Source of the DNA: Panagrolaimus kolymaensis
Taxonomy: Eukaryota; Nematoda; Chromadorea; Rhabditida; Panagrolaimidae
DNA length: 64,000 nt
Reading direction: 5' to 3'
Assembly: GCA_028622995.1 (NCBI GenBank)
Contig: JAJQJQ010000010.1
Coordinates: 2,604,001 to 2,668,000 of the forward strand
Part shown: in pieces, positions 36,630 through 48,500 of the stretch
Layout: each line of letters opens with the position of its first letter
Position numbering within the stretch: position 1 is the first letter of the stretch
Notes under the pieces: model-generated
The model's input: only the letters and a program-made list of their open reading frames with translations
The model's database searches: none
What the model was told of the DNA's origin: nothing
Translations under genes and position numbers: made by a program

Positions 36630-37364
36630 TTATTTAGCTTTTGCTTCAGCCATTGGACGATTTACAACTTTATCTCTTGGCTCCTTTTTATAAATGCCAC
36701 TTGATAAAGGTGAAAGTCCACCATACATTGATGAATATAAACCTCCATCAGCAAGTGAATCCATTGTGCCATATCCTAGACCCATTCCCATTCCCGCTCC
36801 AGCCATTCCACATCCAGTTCCACAAGAAATTGGACACATTGCTCGAGTAACAACAGCATTGGTTGCACATTCACCCATGCTTACAAGATATGCGCAATTA
36901 GGAGATCGATCTCGACATAATCCAGCAGCGGTGCCCAAGCTTAAAATTATTTTTAACATTTTTATAAACTCTAAAATGATTAATTTACCCGTAAGGTGAG
37001 CCGCCTATGTCTATCGTACTTATTGAAGTCGATAAGGGAGAGTAAACAGGATTTGTCAAACCACTATATCCGTAACCACTGTAACCGCTACCATAGCCTC
37101 CACCATAGCCTCCACCATAACCGCCGCCATACCCTCCTCTATATCCTTGGGAATAAGGAGAATATTGGCCTAAATATTTATTTTTGTGATAAAAAAAACT
37201 ATCAAAAAAACATACAATAATTGCATCGGTTGTAAGAGTTATAAGGGCTAATTGGATACTGTGCTATAGCAACTTGGAATGTAGCCAACAATAAACCTAA
37301 AACAATATTTTGAATTTAGGAAATCTAAAATCCAAAAAAATTTCTTACCAACGAAAATTTTCAT
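36630..37364 (-). CDS. Secreted Gly/Tyr-rich protein with one ShKT domain
   Basis: Four exons on the minus strand: 37349-37364, 37216-37296, 36989-37169, 36630-36939; frames close, 195 residues. The signal peptide (MKIFVGLLLATFQVAIAQ) is split by the first intron. A Gly/Tyr repeat follows (GGYGGGYGGGYGGGYGSGY), then an ShKT module at about residues 95-135: CRDRSPNCAYLVSMGEC followed by VTRAMCPISCGTGCG, with the six cysteines in order. The end is Met/Gly-rich and then basic. ShKT modules are very common in secreted nematode proteins and mediate protein binding; a structural or surface role fits the Gly/Tyr part. Candidate acceptor (ttttttgaag) 10 nt before the ATG. Confidence 0.85.
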
Positions 37365-37728
37365 TATTTACTACCTTCAAAAAAATACAAAAATAACTTC
37401 GAAATAACAAAAAAAATTCATGTCATCGTTTTTTATTTATAGTGTCCAGTCCATTTTTTTAATCCGATACGTAAAAATAACTGGACATTTTTTTGACCAT
37501 CACTTTTTTAACCGGTTTCTTGTCAAACGAGAAAGATGAATTTATTATTTGCCGGATTGAAAGAGATTTGCGCGTTACCAAATTGAATGCAATACCTGTT
37601 ACGTTTGTCTGATGCTGCTTGATGCATGAATGATTCAACATAAGCTTTCGGTTTTAATGTCAAAAAAAACTTTTATTTTTTAACCAACAAAAAAATTAAA
37701 TTTGTAAAAAATAATAAATAAAAAAGTG
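37365..37728. other. 364 bp spacer between two minus-strand small secreted genes
   Basis: A+T-rich, with no exon supported. It carries a minus-strand AATAAAA near 37670, suitable as the polyadenylation signal of the candidate peptide gene to the right. Confidence 0.35.
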
Positions 37729-37978
37729 TTAAAAATTTATGGTCATTTCAGAGCTCGCAACAACAAATTTCTTCTGAAACAAAAATTTGATATTTAAATT
37801 TGAGACTTAATAAACTGACTTTTGCGATGAAACAGTCAAAGATATTGTAGCAATTATATTTCAGCAGGAATCTTGTTCTGTTTCGGAGATCTGCTAATTC
37901 CACTGTATCACATAAGGAATGATGGAAATAAAAAAGTAAAAGTATAGTTAAAAACGTCAATATCGATAAATTGTCCAT
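37729..37978 (-). CDS. Candidate small secreted peptide precursor with a Cys loop
   Basis: Two exons on the minus strand, 37820-37978 and 37729-37773, separated by a 46-nt intron of the usual type (gtcagt ... tttgtttcag); 67 residues. A strong acceptor (tttgttgttgtgtcag) lies about 22 nt before the ATG. It encodes a signal peptide (MDNLSILTFLTILLLFYF), then basic residues (LRNRTR), then FLLKYNCYNIFDCFIA and a KKK triplet, then a short tail. That is the build of a neuropeptide precursor: a disulfide-loop peptide between basic cleavage sites, loosely like allatostatin-C/somatostatin types, though the loop has five residues rather than six. Without the splice, the frame stays open for 75 residues. 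No homolog is recalled; could be chance. Confidence 0.4.
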
Positions 37979-38768
37979 CGATGGTATAAGCGGCGACGAC
38001 GACTGACACAACAACAAAAAAGGTAATACAAGAAACGAAAAAAATTGTTTGCTTGAACTACGAACCATCGCCGCTGCAACAACAACGTCCACCTTGGTGA
38101 AAATGCGCACATGTTTAGCGCAGCAGAAATTTGAATAAAAACTCTTTTTTTGGTTGTCAAGCACAACAAAAAGAAAAAAGCTATGAGTAAAAATTGAATA
38201 TAGGTGAACTCGAGCAAATATTTTCTTCTACAGATCGTCAGTTACGAATTCAGAAACAATTCATGGAAAAATTGCAAAAGAATGAAAAAAAGTTATGAAA
38301 TTTGTATAACCATGGATAAACGATCTAAAAAGGAAGCTTGCGTTTGAATGGCATAGAAATGAAGCGGGGATGAGTGGCTACTGTCTTTAAGGTGCTTTAA
38401 ACATTTAAATTCTGATTTAGAAGTATCTTTCGCCATGAGTATGCGGATCCATATTGCATAAGATCTTTTTCCACGCAGGGATTGAGATTTAACATTAATG
38501 ATAATTTTTTACTAATTTGCTTTGTAAAAAAGAGAAAATGATTGTTTGACAAATCTTTACTTTATCTATTTGTGAGGAAAAAGAATTTTAGTTTTGTGAA
38601 GAAAATTTGAACATTACTGGAGTTTTACAAAGAAAAATATTTTTACTATCGAATTTAGTGTTTGGTGTCTCTATGCCAATTTTTTCTGTTTTGCAATTTT
38701 TGATTTTTGAAGTTGAAGTAAGTTAGTTATTTGTAAGTAAGCATTTACTTTTTTACTGATACTGAAAA
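37979..38768. promoter_or_regulatory. Divergent region between the candidate peptide gene and TFIIS
   Basis: 790 bp. I looked here specifically for an exon encoding the missing TFIIS N-terminal domain and did not find one. A lone exon-like fragment follows an acceptor (cttctacag) near 38234 and encodes DRQLRIQKQFMEKL, but it lacks a donor and a start, so it is not called. Confidence 0.35.
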
Positions 38769-39451
38769 ATGTCTACTCGTATCAAGCCTCCTCAGAATTC
38801 TGTAAGTTTTTAAAATTCTTTTTGTTATGACTTTTTAAAATTTCAGACGAGAGCGCGCAATGTTACAATTCTTTCAAAGTCACTTATTTCGGGTCCACTT
38901 CCTGATGGTTCACTGAACGCAGAAAATCTTGCACTAGAAATTGAAGCAGCTATTTTCAAACTTTATGGTAATAGTGAAAAATATACTTCAACGTTTCGTA
39001 GCCGCATTTTCAATTTACTTGATAAAAAGAATCCTGCTTTACGTGAAAATATAATTCTTGGCAATTTATCTCCTGAAAAATTCGCTCAAATGACATCAGA
39101 AGAGATGGCATCATCAGATATGAAGAAAATGAGGGAAGCTTTTCACAAAGAAGCTATCAAGGAACATCAAATGAGCGTTCAAGAAGGTACTCCAACTGAT
39201 ATGTTTAAGTGTGGTAAGATTTTTAATGTCGCATTAGTAGAGGATACTTTCCAAGTGTTCATTCATGTTTGTAGTCGTCGTTTTGTCTTTCATCTAAACT
39301 TGCTGTCTTACTAGTTTATCCATAACACTTTTCAGGTAAATGCCGCAAATACAATTGCACCTATAATCAACTTCAAACAAGATCTGCTGACGAACCTACG
39401 ACTACCTTCGTCTTCTGTCGAGATTGTGGTAATCGCTGGAAGTTCTATTAA
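38769..39451 (+). CDS. Short TFIIS transcription elongation factor (domains II and III only)
   Basis: Three exons (38769-38801, 38847-39213, 39336-39451) give 171 residues. TFIIS rescues arrested RNA polymerase II by stimulating transcript cleavage. Domain II covers about residues 30-125 ([50 protein letters not shown]). Domain III, the zinc ribbon, follows: [20 protein letters not shown], with the catalytic Asp-Glu pair in [10 protein letters not shown], then [10 protein letters not shown]. The four zinc cysteines and the acidic pair are intact. The usual N-terminal LW domain (about 80 residues) is absent: the ATG is followed by only about 15 linker residues. The second intron (122 nt) is long for this window. 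A missing upstream exon or a distinct TFIIS paralog are the alternatives. Confidence 0.85.
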
Positions 39452-40352
39452 TTCATTCTTCAACACATGAAATCTAAATGAATCACGACTTTGCACTTTT
39501 ATTTTATTTCTTTTGTTTCATCTTGTTAGCTTGATTATTTCACTTTTGATGTTACTATAATAATAAATTTATTGTTTTTCTTTTTACAAATAAAGTATTC
39601 CAATGTTTTAAGAAACAAGATTTTGAGACATTTTACAAATTTCTTATCAGCTCTTTACTTTTATACAATGGCGTTACGCATAACTTTTTAACTTAAAATT
39701 AACATTCAGAAGTATGGATTAAAGGAGAAAAACGCATTTATATGTCCCTGAGATGGTGGCAAGAATAAGGATCGTTTGCTCTGCGATGAAGATGATCTCA
39801 AGACAAATGGAAAAAAGACGCAATGTATTCGATTGCTTGAGGCATTGCCAAAAATCATACACATTTTTTAAATAGATAAAAGCAAAACCAATATTTAAAG
39901 TTAGCAAAAGAGCTTTTTCTTAATCACAAAACGGTAACTAAGAGCTGTTTGTTATAAACTGTAAGCAAGTTTATTTTTGCGTTTCAACGTTGCGAGGTAA
40001 TGTCATTCATATCTTAAAAAGCTCTAATAGTTGCAATTATCGGTTTAATGTTTTATCTTTCAATAAAGCTATTGTTGAGTCGAATAAAAAAAACAGTAAG
40101 CAAAAATTTAAAATTTTCATAAAAAAACTAAGATTTAGTTTATTATTATTTTTTGGCGAATTAATACTGAATGCTAAAACTCTTATCAAACACGTTTAAC
40201 TAACATTACATAATTAATGTTTACTAGTAGTATTTAGAAATTTTTTACTAACATTAAATTGTTTATAATGATAATTTGTTGTAATTGGAGTTGATAAAGT
40301 AAGTATGGTTGAATCACACTTTTTTCTCTAAGAAAAAAGACACTCTTTCAGA
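39452..40352. other. 900 bp spacer between TFIIS and EDEM-1
   Basis: It contains the TFIIS 3' end (AATAAA near 39590) and the upstream region of EDEM. A mixed-composition patch at about 39720-39890 has short open frames on the minus strand but no splice or start support. An acceptor, ctctttcag, ends one base before the EDEM ATG. Confidence 0.4.
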
Positions 40353-42444
40353 ATGCAAAAGTTGCTTTTTCTCAGCTTGTTTGCAACATTCCATACTTGG
40401 TCAAACTGCAATACTAATAACAATAATAATCATAAAATTCCTTATCCATTTTTCGAAACAGATCTTCAAAAACAATATGGAAAAATTAACAAAGAAGAAT
40501 TACTAATTGCTCGGGAACAAGTTGAAAATATGTTTTGGTTTGCTTATGGCAATTATATGGAACATGCCTTTCCTCTTGATGAGTTGGATCCAATTCATTG
40601 CAAAGGTCGTGGACCAGATTATGAAAACCCGTAAGAAATTAAAATTAAAGTTTTTTAAATATTGAATTATATATTATTCCAGAGAAAATATTAACATCAA
40701 TGACGCTTTAGGAGCATATTCTTTGACTTTGGTTAGAATTAATTTTATTTATTTAATTATTTGCCCTTCCTTTTTAGGTTGATTCATTAACATCTTTAGC
40801 AATTTTTGGAAATAAAACGGAATTTCATCAAGCTGTTCAACTTGTTATTGATAATGTTAGCTTTGAAAATGATGTAACTGTACAAGTTTTTGAAGCAACA
40901 ATTCGGTATATTATTAAAGTTTTTTTTAAATAAAAAGTAATTATGCCTATTTATAGAGTTATCGGGTCATTACTTTCCACGCATTTGATTCTTACTAACG
41001 AAAATCCATATTTGGGACCAATGGCAATGGAAAATTATGATGGTGAACTTTTAACTATGACCCATGACTTGGCTATTCGACTTTTGGCTGCTTTTGAAAA
41101 CACCAAAACAAGTAAATTATTTTTGCAAATTCTAAGAAAACATTCTAAAAATATCTTTAAGAAATACCATATCCTCGAGTGAATTTAATGAAAGGTGTAT
41201 TGCCTGAAACAATAAATCAAACATGCACAGCTGGCGCGGGTTCATTGTTACTTGAATTTGGTATTTTATCAAAATTATTGGGTGATAGCACATACGAAAA
41301 TCTTGCTAGAAATGTCATTGATAATCTTTGGTTAAGGAGAAATATTAATACGGGTCTTTTAGGTTTGAAACGATTTTTTTCCTACTGTATTTTAAAATTA
41401 TGGTTTTAGGGAATGTGATAGATATTCAAACAGGTGTTTGGGAAGGTATTCTTTCGGGAATAGGTGCTGGTATTGATTCATTTTATGAATATTTATTAAA
41501 AACTTTCATACTTTTTGGTGCTAAAGAAGATTATTTACGTTTTAAAGATTCTGCAGAAAGCTTAGATAAACTTTTGAGACAAACCAAAATTGATAATGAT
41601 GGAAAGAAATATGGTTTGCCATTTTACACGAATGTGGATATGCGGGATGGTTCAATATTAAATACATGGGTAGATTCATTACAAGCAAGTTTCCCTGGAG
41701 TAAAAGTTTTGGCTGGAGATTTAAGAGATGCAATAATTTTGCATGGATTTTATTATGCACTTTGGCAAAAGTATGAAGGATTACCTGAAAGATATAATTG
41801 GCAACTAAAGTAATTATTTATTTTCAGTTGCTAGCTTTCATTTATTTAACTTTTCGATTTTTAGAATTCCTGAAATCGAATTTTATCCTCTTAGGCCCGA
41901 ATTTGCTGAATCCACATATTTGTTATATCAAGCCACCAAAAGCCCCTTTTATCAACATGTTGGACGAGAAATAATTGATGCCCTCAATAAACATTCTCGA
42001 GTTGCCTGTGGTTTTGCAACAATTCACAGCGTTCATGACAAATCTCTCGAAGACAGAATGGAATCATTTTTCCTTTCTGAAACATGCAAATATTTATACT
42101 TGGTAAAAAATTAATTTATTCAAATATTTTTTTAGAAGACAGTATCCAATTAATCAACTTTTTTCATATTTCAGTTATTCAATGAGGAACATCCAATAAA
42201 TGCAAATCAAGAACGAATTGTATTTTCAACAGAAGGTCATCCATTTCCTGTTTTAGAACGGTTTCAATCAACAATAAATAATGACAAATTGTTTTTTACT
42301 GAAGACGAATTTTTTGAACGTCGTCCTTTAAACGACAGCTGTGCCTCATTCAAACCGGTGGATAATGCTATTCTTCCCCTCGATGAAATATCCCTTCAAA
42401 AACTTTATAATCTTATCAGCTTTTCTAATTCCATATCAATTTAA
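40353..42444 (+). CDS. edem-1: EDEM1-type ER degradation-enhancing alpha-mannosidase-like protein (GH47)
   Basis: Eight exons (40353-40630, 40683-40731, 40778-40905, 40957-41111, 41162-41362, 41410-41809, 41865-42102, 42175-42444); frames close, 572 residues. After a signal sequence ([19 protein letters not shown]) the whole chain is the glycosyl hydrolase 47 fold. EDEM1-type motifs: [87 protein letters not shown] and TEGHPF. EDEMs act in the ER lumen, trimming mannose from misfolded glycoproteins for ER-associated degradation. No C-terminal KDEL-like signal. The close residue match to EDEM1, rather than EDEM2 or EDEM3, supports the symbol. The candidate trans-splice acceptor leaves a 1-nt leader. 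Confidence 0.93.
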
Positions 42445-45400
42445 GTTTATTAAAAAAAAAGTTATTACAGATATACATATTTCTATTTCTTTGTTGTTAT
42501 TGCTTTCATGTCTTTGTAGTATCACTTTTAGTTTATTATTATTTGGCAAATTCCATATCAAAAAATTTTGGGTTTCAACTATGAAACTTTTTTTTTCAAT
42601 TGAGTCAGGTTTATTTTTTCTGTGATAACGCAAATATAAAAAAAAGAGTTTTAATTTATATAAATAGCTTCAGTTTATTATCGAATCTCTTGGGCAACAT
42701 TTTTTTTCTCCCTCATAAAAGACAGACACAACAATGGCGTTAAATTTCAATGAACTTGTTCGTTGTTGTTTTATTTTTAAATTTTACTCAAGTTTTTCTT
42801 TTCGCTTCTCAAAACTAACTGAAAATTGAGCAGCAGCAGTGTATTCACGCTAAAAAATTTGCATAATTAATTGTGTTTTGCCTCATATTGAGGCCATAGG
42901 GCAAAGCACCGGAACTGAGCCGTCGTCGCCGTCAAATTGTATGCACACGATTTTTTTATATTGTTGAAATCCAAAGACACTCTTTGGGTGGCTGACCGAT
43001 GGTCTTCGTCGAGAGGAGAAGAGCTTTTTATTGTTTCGCTTCAAGCTTTATAGTAAAAAATTTAGTGCTCATCGGATGCGCAATTGTCTCCAAATTTTTT
43101 TTGAATTGTTGCAAAAAGCTTTGAATAAAAAAGAAGAGAAAGAAGCCGCTTATTAGCTTTTTTCTTTTTCATGTTTAAAAATGGTTAACAAGTTTCCCTT
43201 TTTTGCAAAAATATATTTTCGAATATTAATTTTGGGCTTTTTGGTGAAAGGCAAAAATCAAAAAAAAGACGAAAGAGGTTCCTTATTTTAATGTATTTTT
43301 GAGACCTTTAGCTCCTAAATCTTTGTGTTTTAGCTTTTTTTTTTAAACTAACTTAAAGAAACCAAAGTTTTTTTTAACATGCAACATTTTTCTTCTTTTT
43401 CTATTTGATAAAAATTCGAATTCTTCAATTTGGCATTGAAAAAAGAGTTCCTTTTTTATTATAAAAGTATAGAAATAGGGGTTTCTTTTTTTAAACTTTG
43501 AATATTCTAAATATAAAAAATATCTTTGGATCAAAAATGGCCTCATACACTTTTTTTCTTCAAAATTTAGCCCTTTTGTTTTTTTAAAAGCGATGGCAAT
43601 TTTTTTTAATGGTCCTAAAGCATGCTTTTTTTCAAATCTTTTTTATTGGCCATTAATGCAGATTTATATCTATCACTTGGCTTTTTATCCACCTTAACGA
43701 CTTTTAAATTTCATTTCTTTTCTTTTTTTGATAATCGGCTTTTCCTCTGGAACCAAACAAATGGCTGGTTTTTTTGCCAACCAACAATACATTTTCTCAC
43801 AATTCTTTTTTTAAAGTTAAACATAAAAAACTCATTGCATTTTGAGAGAGAGATGAGGATAATGCGGCTGCAATCTGGTTGAATAATGGAATGAAATTGA
43901 TTGCATAAGGCTTTCATCTTTTCTTCTTCTTCTTGCCATTAGTCACTTTTTTCTCTCCCAAAAGCCGACACCCAAATATTTTTTTTTTTGAGCAAGTGGA
44001 CATCAAAGAAAAACTTTCTTGTCTTGGCCTGGCTTGTCACCACTTTCCCGCCGATTTGGTGGTGGCAATATTATTTTTTTAACCGCCTGAAACTTTTTAG
44101 TGGGGTCTAAGAAAAAAACGATGAGCTCAATTTCTTCGATGACTTTCCGCTTTGCCGGTTAGCCGGAAGGAATTGCTTCTTGTCATCTTCGTCGATGGAG
44201 AAGAAGAAGAAGCGTTGACAGACTCTTTCTTCCTTTCTTCCTACATAATACTTTCCCGATGAAAAAAATTGAGACTAACCAATTTCTTCCAAAAAAATAA
44301 AATTTGACGCAAATGTCTTGGAAGAAGATGACTTCAGAAGAAAAAGAGTGGGCTGCTTTGCTGTTGCTGATGACAAGAAAAAAGATACTACTTTAAAAGT
44401 TTCCATTACCAAGCTTTTGTCTTTTTCTTTTATTTTTTTATTTTTATGCGTGTTTGGTACATAAAAGTCAAGGACAGCAAATTAACTTTCTTTTTTTAAA
44501 AGTTTATTTTTTCTTCTGCCATTTGAGAAACACCATATGAAAAACTAAAAGTTATTTTTTAAGTTTAGCGGGAAAATATTATTTATTATAATTCTTTTTT
44601 GCAGCGGCCACGGTCATTATCATTAATTTAATTGACAAATTGGTCATAAATTTTATAGATAAATATGCCTTAGAAATTAATGACCATTCAAACACCTAAA
44701 AGGTTAATCTCTGTGACGGTGGAATGAATGGTGGTGGACACGAGATTTAGGCAAAACAAATGCGTTATTTAAAAAAAAGAGATTAATTTTATTTGCGCTT
44801 CGATTGCCAACAACTGACCGTCAAAAAAATTTCTTCTTTCTATCTCTTTTCTTTTTTGCATTATTTGATTGGCGTATCACATCATTGTCATAGTTTTAGC
44901 GATTAGATATTTATTTTGATGTTCATTTATGCTTCTTTTTATGTTAAATAATTTTTATTATTTACACTCTTCAAGCAGCAAAAAAAGAATAATGTATTGG
45001 TCATTTTGTCTTTTTTCTTTAAGGAAGCAAGTTGACTCAAGAACTTAATGAAATTTTAGCTCTCTGCCTTTTTTTGTTCTGTTTGAAAGATACTGTTCGC
45101 TAAGAAAAAAGACAACAAAAACAAAGTTACAAAGTTGCGCGGGAAGTGTGAGACAAAGTGCCGACAAAGTAATGACCTAATCCAAGAAATGTGTCGTCGT
45201 AGTCCCAAAGGCGTTATTGTTTTATTTCTTTTCCTCCTCCTTTTTGCCACCCTCCTCCATCTGACGAATAATATACTTTTTTTCTTCTTCAATTTTTCTT
45301 TTCCGATTGCGCAATTTCATTTTGTTAAAATTTGATGTACTATTTTTTTCATTTCCTAAAGTTAAAATGAGTTGTTGTTACTCATTTTATTTAACTCAAA

Positions 45401-45573
45401 AAGATGTTATAAGCTAATTTTGAAAATTATTTTAGATACTTTTTTTTCTTTCACTGCCTCATTGCTCGATAAATTACCTCATTCGAGCAATTGAAATGTG
45501 TCCTGCCATTATTTTAGCCTTATAACTCTCTACTTTTCATTTTTAATTGAGTTTTTTTATTTATGAAAAAACA
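42445..45573. promoter_or_regulatory. 3.1 kb region upstream of the LAD-2-like gene
   Basis: No coding exon supported. Mixed-composition islands rise out of T-rich DNA at about 42888-43030, 44015-44230 and 45125-45260; they may be enhancers or leader exons. An imperfect hairpin lies at 44641-44686. An acceptor (cattattttag) ends near 45517, about 57 nt before the chosen start. An upstream ATG at 45563 opens a short out-of-frame ORF that overlaps the real start. Confidence 0.4.
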
Positions 45574-48500
45574 ATGCAAAGTTTATCTTTTTTTATTTTG
45601 TTGTTGCTGTTTGGAACGTGCAAAGCTCTTGGTATGATTTTACTACTCACTTAAGGCTTTTTTAACCGTAAAGTTTTAAGGACCTCCAAAATTAACTGTT
45701 GAACCTCCAGATGAAGTTTGGTTTGAACCTGCACAAATCGATGACTTTGTTGAAAATAAATTAACTCTTAAATGTGAAGCGGAAGGCGACCCTGAAACGT
45801 TAGTCTTTTTTTTCGATTTTCTTTTTAACAAAAAAACTTAATTGAAAAATTTCGTTTAGCTTTGAATGGAAGAAAAACAATGAAAAACTTGAAATCGATG
45901 GAAAACAAATTATATGGCAGAATGAACCAGACAGTGGAACATTATTATTTTCTGAGCCATCTGCTATTGATGCAGGCTATTATCAATGTTTTGTATCAAA
46001 CATTTATGGAACCGCTGTATCAAATCGAGTGCATGTCCAATTAGGAGTTCTTGGACATTTCCCTTCTCGGCCTTTGAGAACCATTACCGTGGATGAAGGA
46101 GATTCATTATCAATTGATTGTGAACCACCTTATGGAATTCCAAAACCCACTGTGTTTTGGCTTTATCGAGATACCAATCAATCTTCAGTTATTGAAACCA
46201 TACGTCGCCCACATGTTTCAGTGGATCCCGAAGGAAAATTGCATTTCTCTACCATTTATCCACACGATGGACGCTCAAATCTCATTTATGAATGTGCTGC
46301 CACTTCACCCGTTATGAGAGGAGAATATCGAGCAGGGGATCATGTTCAAATAATTGTTAAACCAAGAAAAAGTAAAAAATTAAATTCACTAATAAATGTT
46401 GCAAAAAAAAATTTTTTTTTTAGGAATTGTTGGCATTGAAGCGCATAAATTATATGCTACTTCAGACGAAGTTAGCGTTCGTGCAGGAAAAAGGTTAAAA
46501 TTAATGTGTATTTTTGGTGGAAGGTATGCCATAGCTTTAATTTTACAAATAATAAAATTGATTTTTAGACCTGTTCCAATTATTGAGTGGTCAAAAATTG
46601 ATGCAAAGCTGCCATATTCTCGAATAAGAGATTTTGAATCGGTCGAATCTGATTATGGACGTTCATTAATTATTGACACAGTTTATCCTGAAGATGCTGG
46701 AGTTTATGAATGTAAAGCTGGAAATCAATATCATCAAATGAGTGTAAAAGTCACAGCTTCACCTTTTTGGCTTTTTAATCCTCCTGACGATGTTGAACAA
46801 GCTGAAGAAAGTACAGCTGAACTTCATTGCTTTGCATCAGGAAACCCACCGCCTTTAATTCAATGGTATATTAATGGAAAACCCATTTATGGTATTTTTA
46901 TTAACTATAAAAAAATAATTTTAAAGAAATTTTTATTTGCAGAATTGCCTGAAAATGACCGTCGAATAATTTTGGATGGTGGACATATTTTACGCATAAA
47001 TGCTTTAGATCATGATGTTGATACTGGTGTATATCAATGTAATGCATCAAATCCATTGGGATATATTTTTGCAAATGCTTTTGTGAATGTCAAAGCTCAT
47101 GCGCCAAGATTTCGAATGCCAGATAAAAGAGTTTGGAAAGTAGTTAGAAAATCTACTGTTGATTTAAGTTGTGAAGTTGATGCTGCACCCGATCCAATTG
47201 TTCGATGGGTAGATGTGAATGATCAAATTATTAGTGTAGTTCCGGGGAAAATTAATGTAAGCTTTTTGGTTTTGAAAAAAATACAAATAAGATTATTTTA
47301 GTTAATGCCAAATCACACTCTTCGTATTTTTGATGTGAATAATGCCGATGAAGGATATTATTATTGCAATGTTAGCAACAAATATGGCTTAAATCGAGCT
47401 TACAACAAACTTGAAATTTTCAGTTAGTTTTTATTTTTTTACCAAATTTTTACAAAGCTTTAAAAATATGGATTTTAGGTCCAACATATTTCGCTCAAGT
47501 GCCATCACCCAAAAAGGTTACAATCGAAGCTAATGAAAGCATGGAACTTCATTGTGAAGCAACTTCTGATCCTCGATTAACAGTTGATTATCATTGGACT
47601 GTGAATGGCCGACTAATAAATAAAACAAAACCCGTGGAAGTTAATCAAGGTGTAAGCTCACTTTTGATGAAAGACCTTCGAGGAAATGATTCGGGTTTAA
47701 TTGATTGCGTGGCTGTCACAGATGTCGATGTTAAAATTTCTGGCGTCGAATTACTTGTTCGAGGTTCGTAAAAATAAATTTTTTACATTTAATTTACAGC
47801 AAGTTTAGATATCCCTGATCCCCCTGAAATTTTAAAATTGGAATGTAATAATCGTCAAGCAGTAATAGCTTGGAGAAAACCCGATGCACATGGCTCTGAA
47901 ATTACTCGATTTACGATTGAAATGAAAACAGGATTTCCACCACACGACTGGCAAGTGGTTTTAGAAGAAACAGCAGTTACACCAGAAACATATCAAGCAA
48001 TAATAACTCTTTCTCCTTGGGTTAATTATACTTTTCGTGTAATTGCTTATAATTCATATGGACCAAGTGAAGCTGGAATGCCAGCTAAAACCATTTATGA
48101 TGGATATCATTGTTTAACAGATATGTCTGTTCCATATTCAAATCCAGAAAAAGTATCAGCTAAAGGTAGCGAACCAGATAATATGGTAATTAAATGGAAG
48201 CCAATGAAAAAATATGATTGGAATGCGCCGGAATTAAAATATTTAATTAGATATAAACAAAATAAGCCAAATGAAGAATGGATAGAATTTTTGGTAGAAG
48301 ATTCTTTAGCAGTAAGTTTTGGTTTGTATGGATCTTACTAAAACTTATATTTTAGGATGAAACAATTATTCGAGAATTACCAACCTACACGGAATATTTA
48401 GTTCAAGTCCAGGCTGTAAACAAAGAAGGAAAAAGTTCATTAAATCCAGAAACCATTATTGGATTTTCTGGTGAAGATGGTTAGTAAAAGTAAAAAAAAA

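Noticed and set aside
39741..39805. A lin-4/miR-125-like seed (tccctgaga, 39745-39753) with a partly complementary stretch downstream (atctca at 39795-39800)
   Set aside because: Only ten or so base pairs form, the middle does not pair, and the sequence beyond the seed differs from lin-4. A 9-mer match is expected by chance in a window this size.
39719..39907. Minus-strand open frames in a mixed-composition patch between TFIIS and EDEM
   Set aside because: No ATG at the head of the long frame, no clear splice signals, no recognisable motif.
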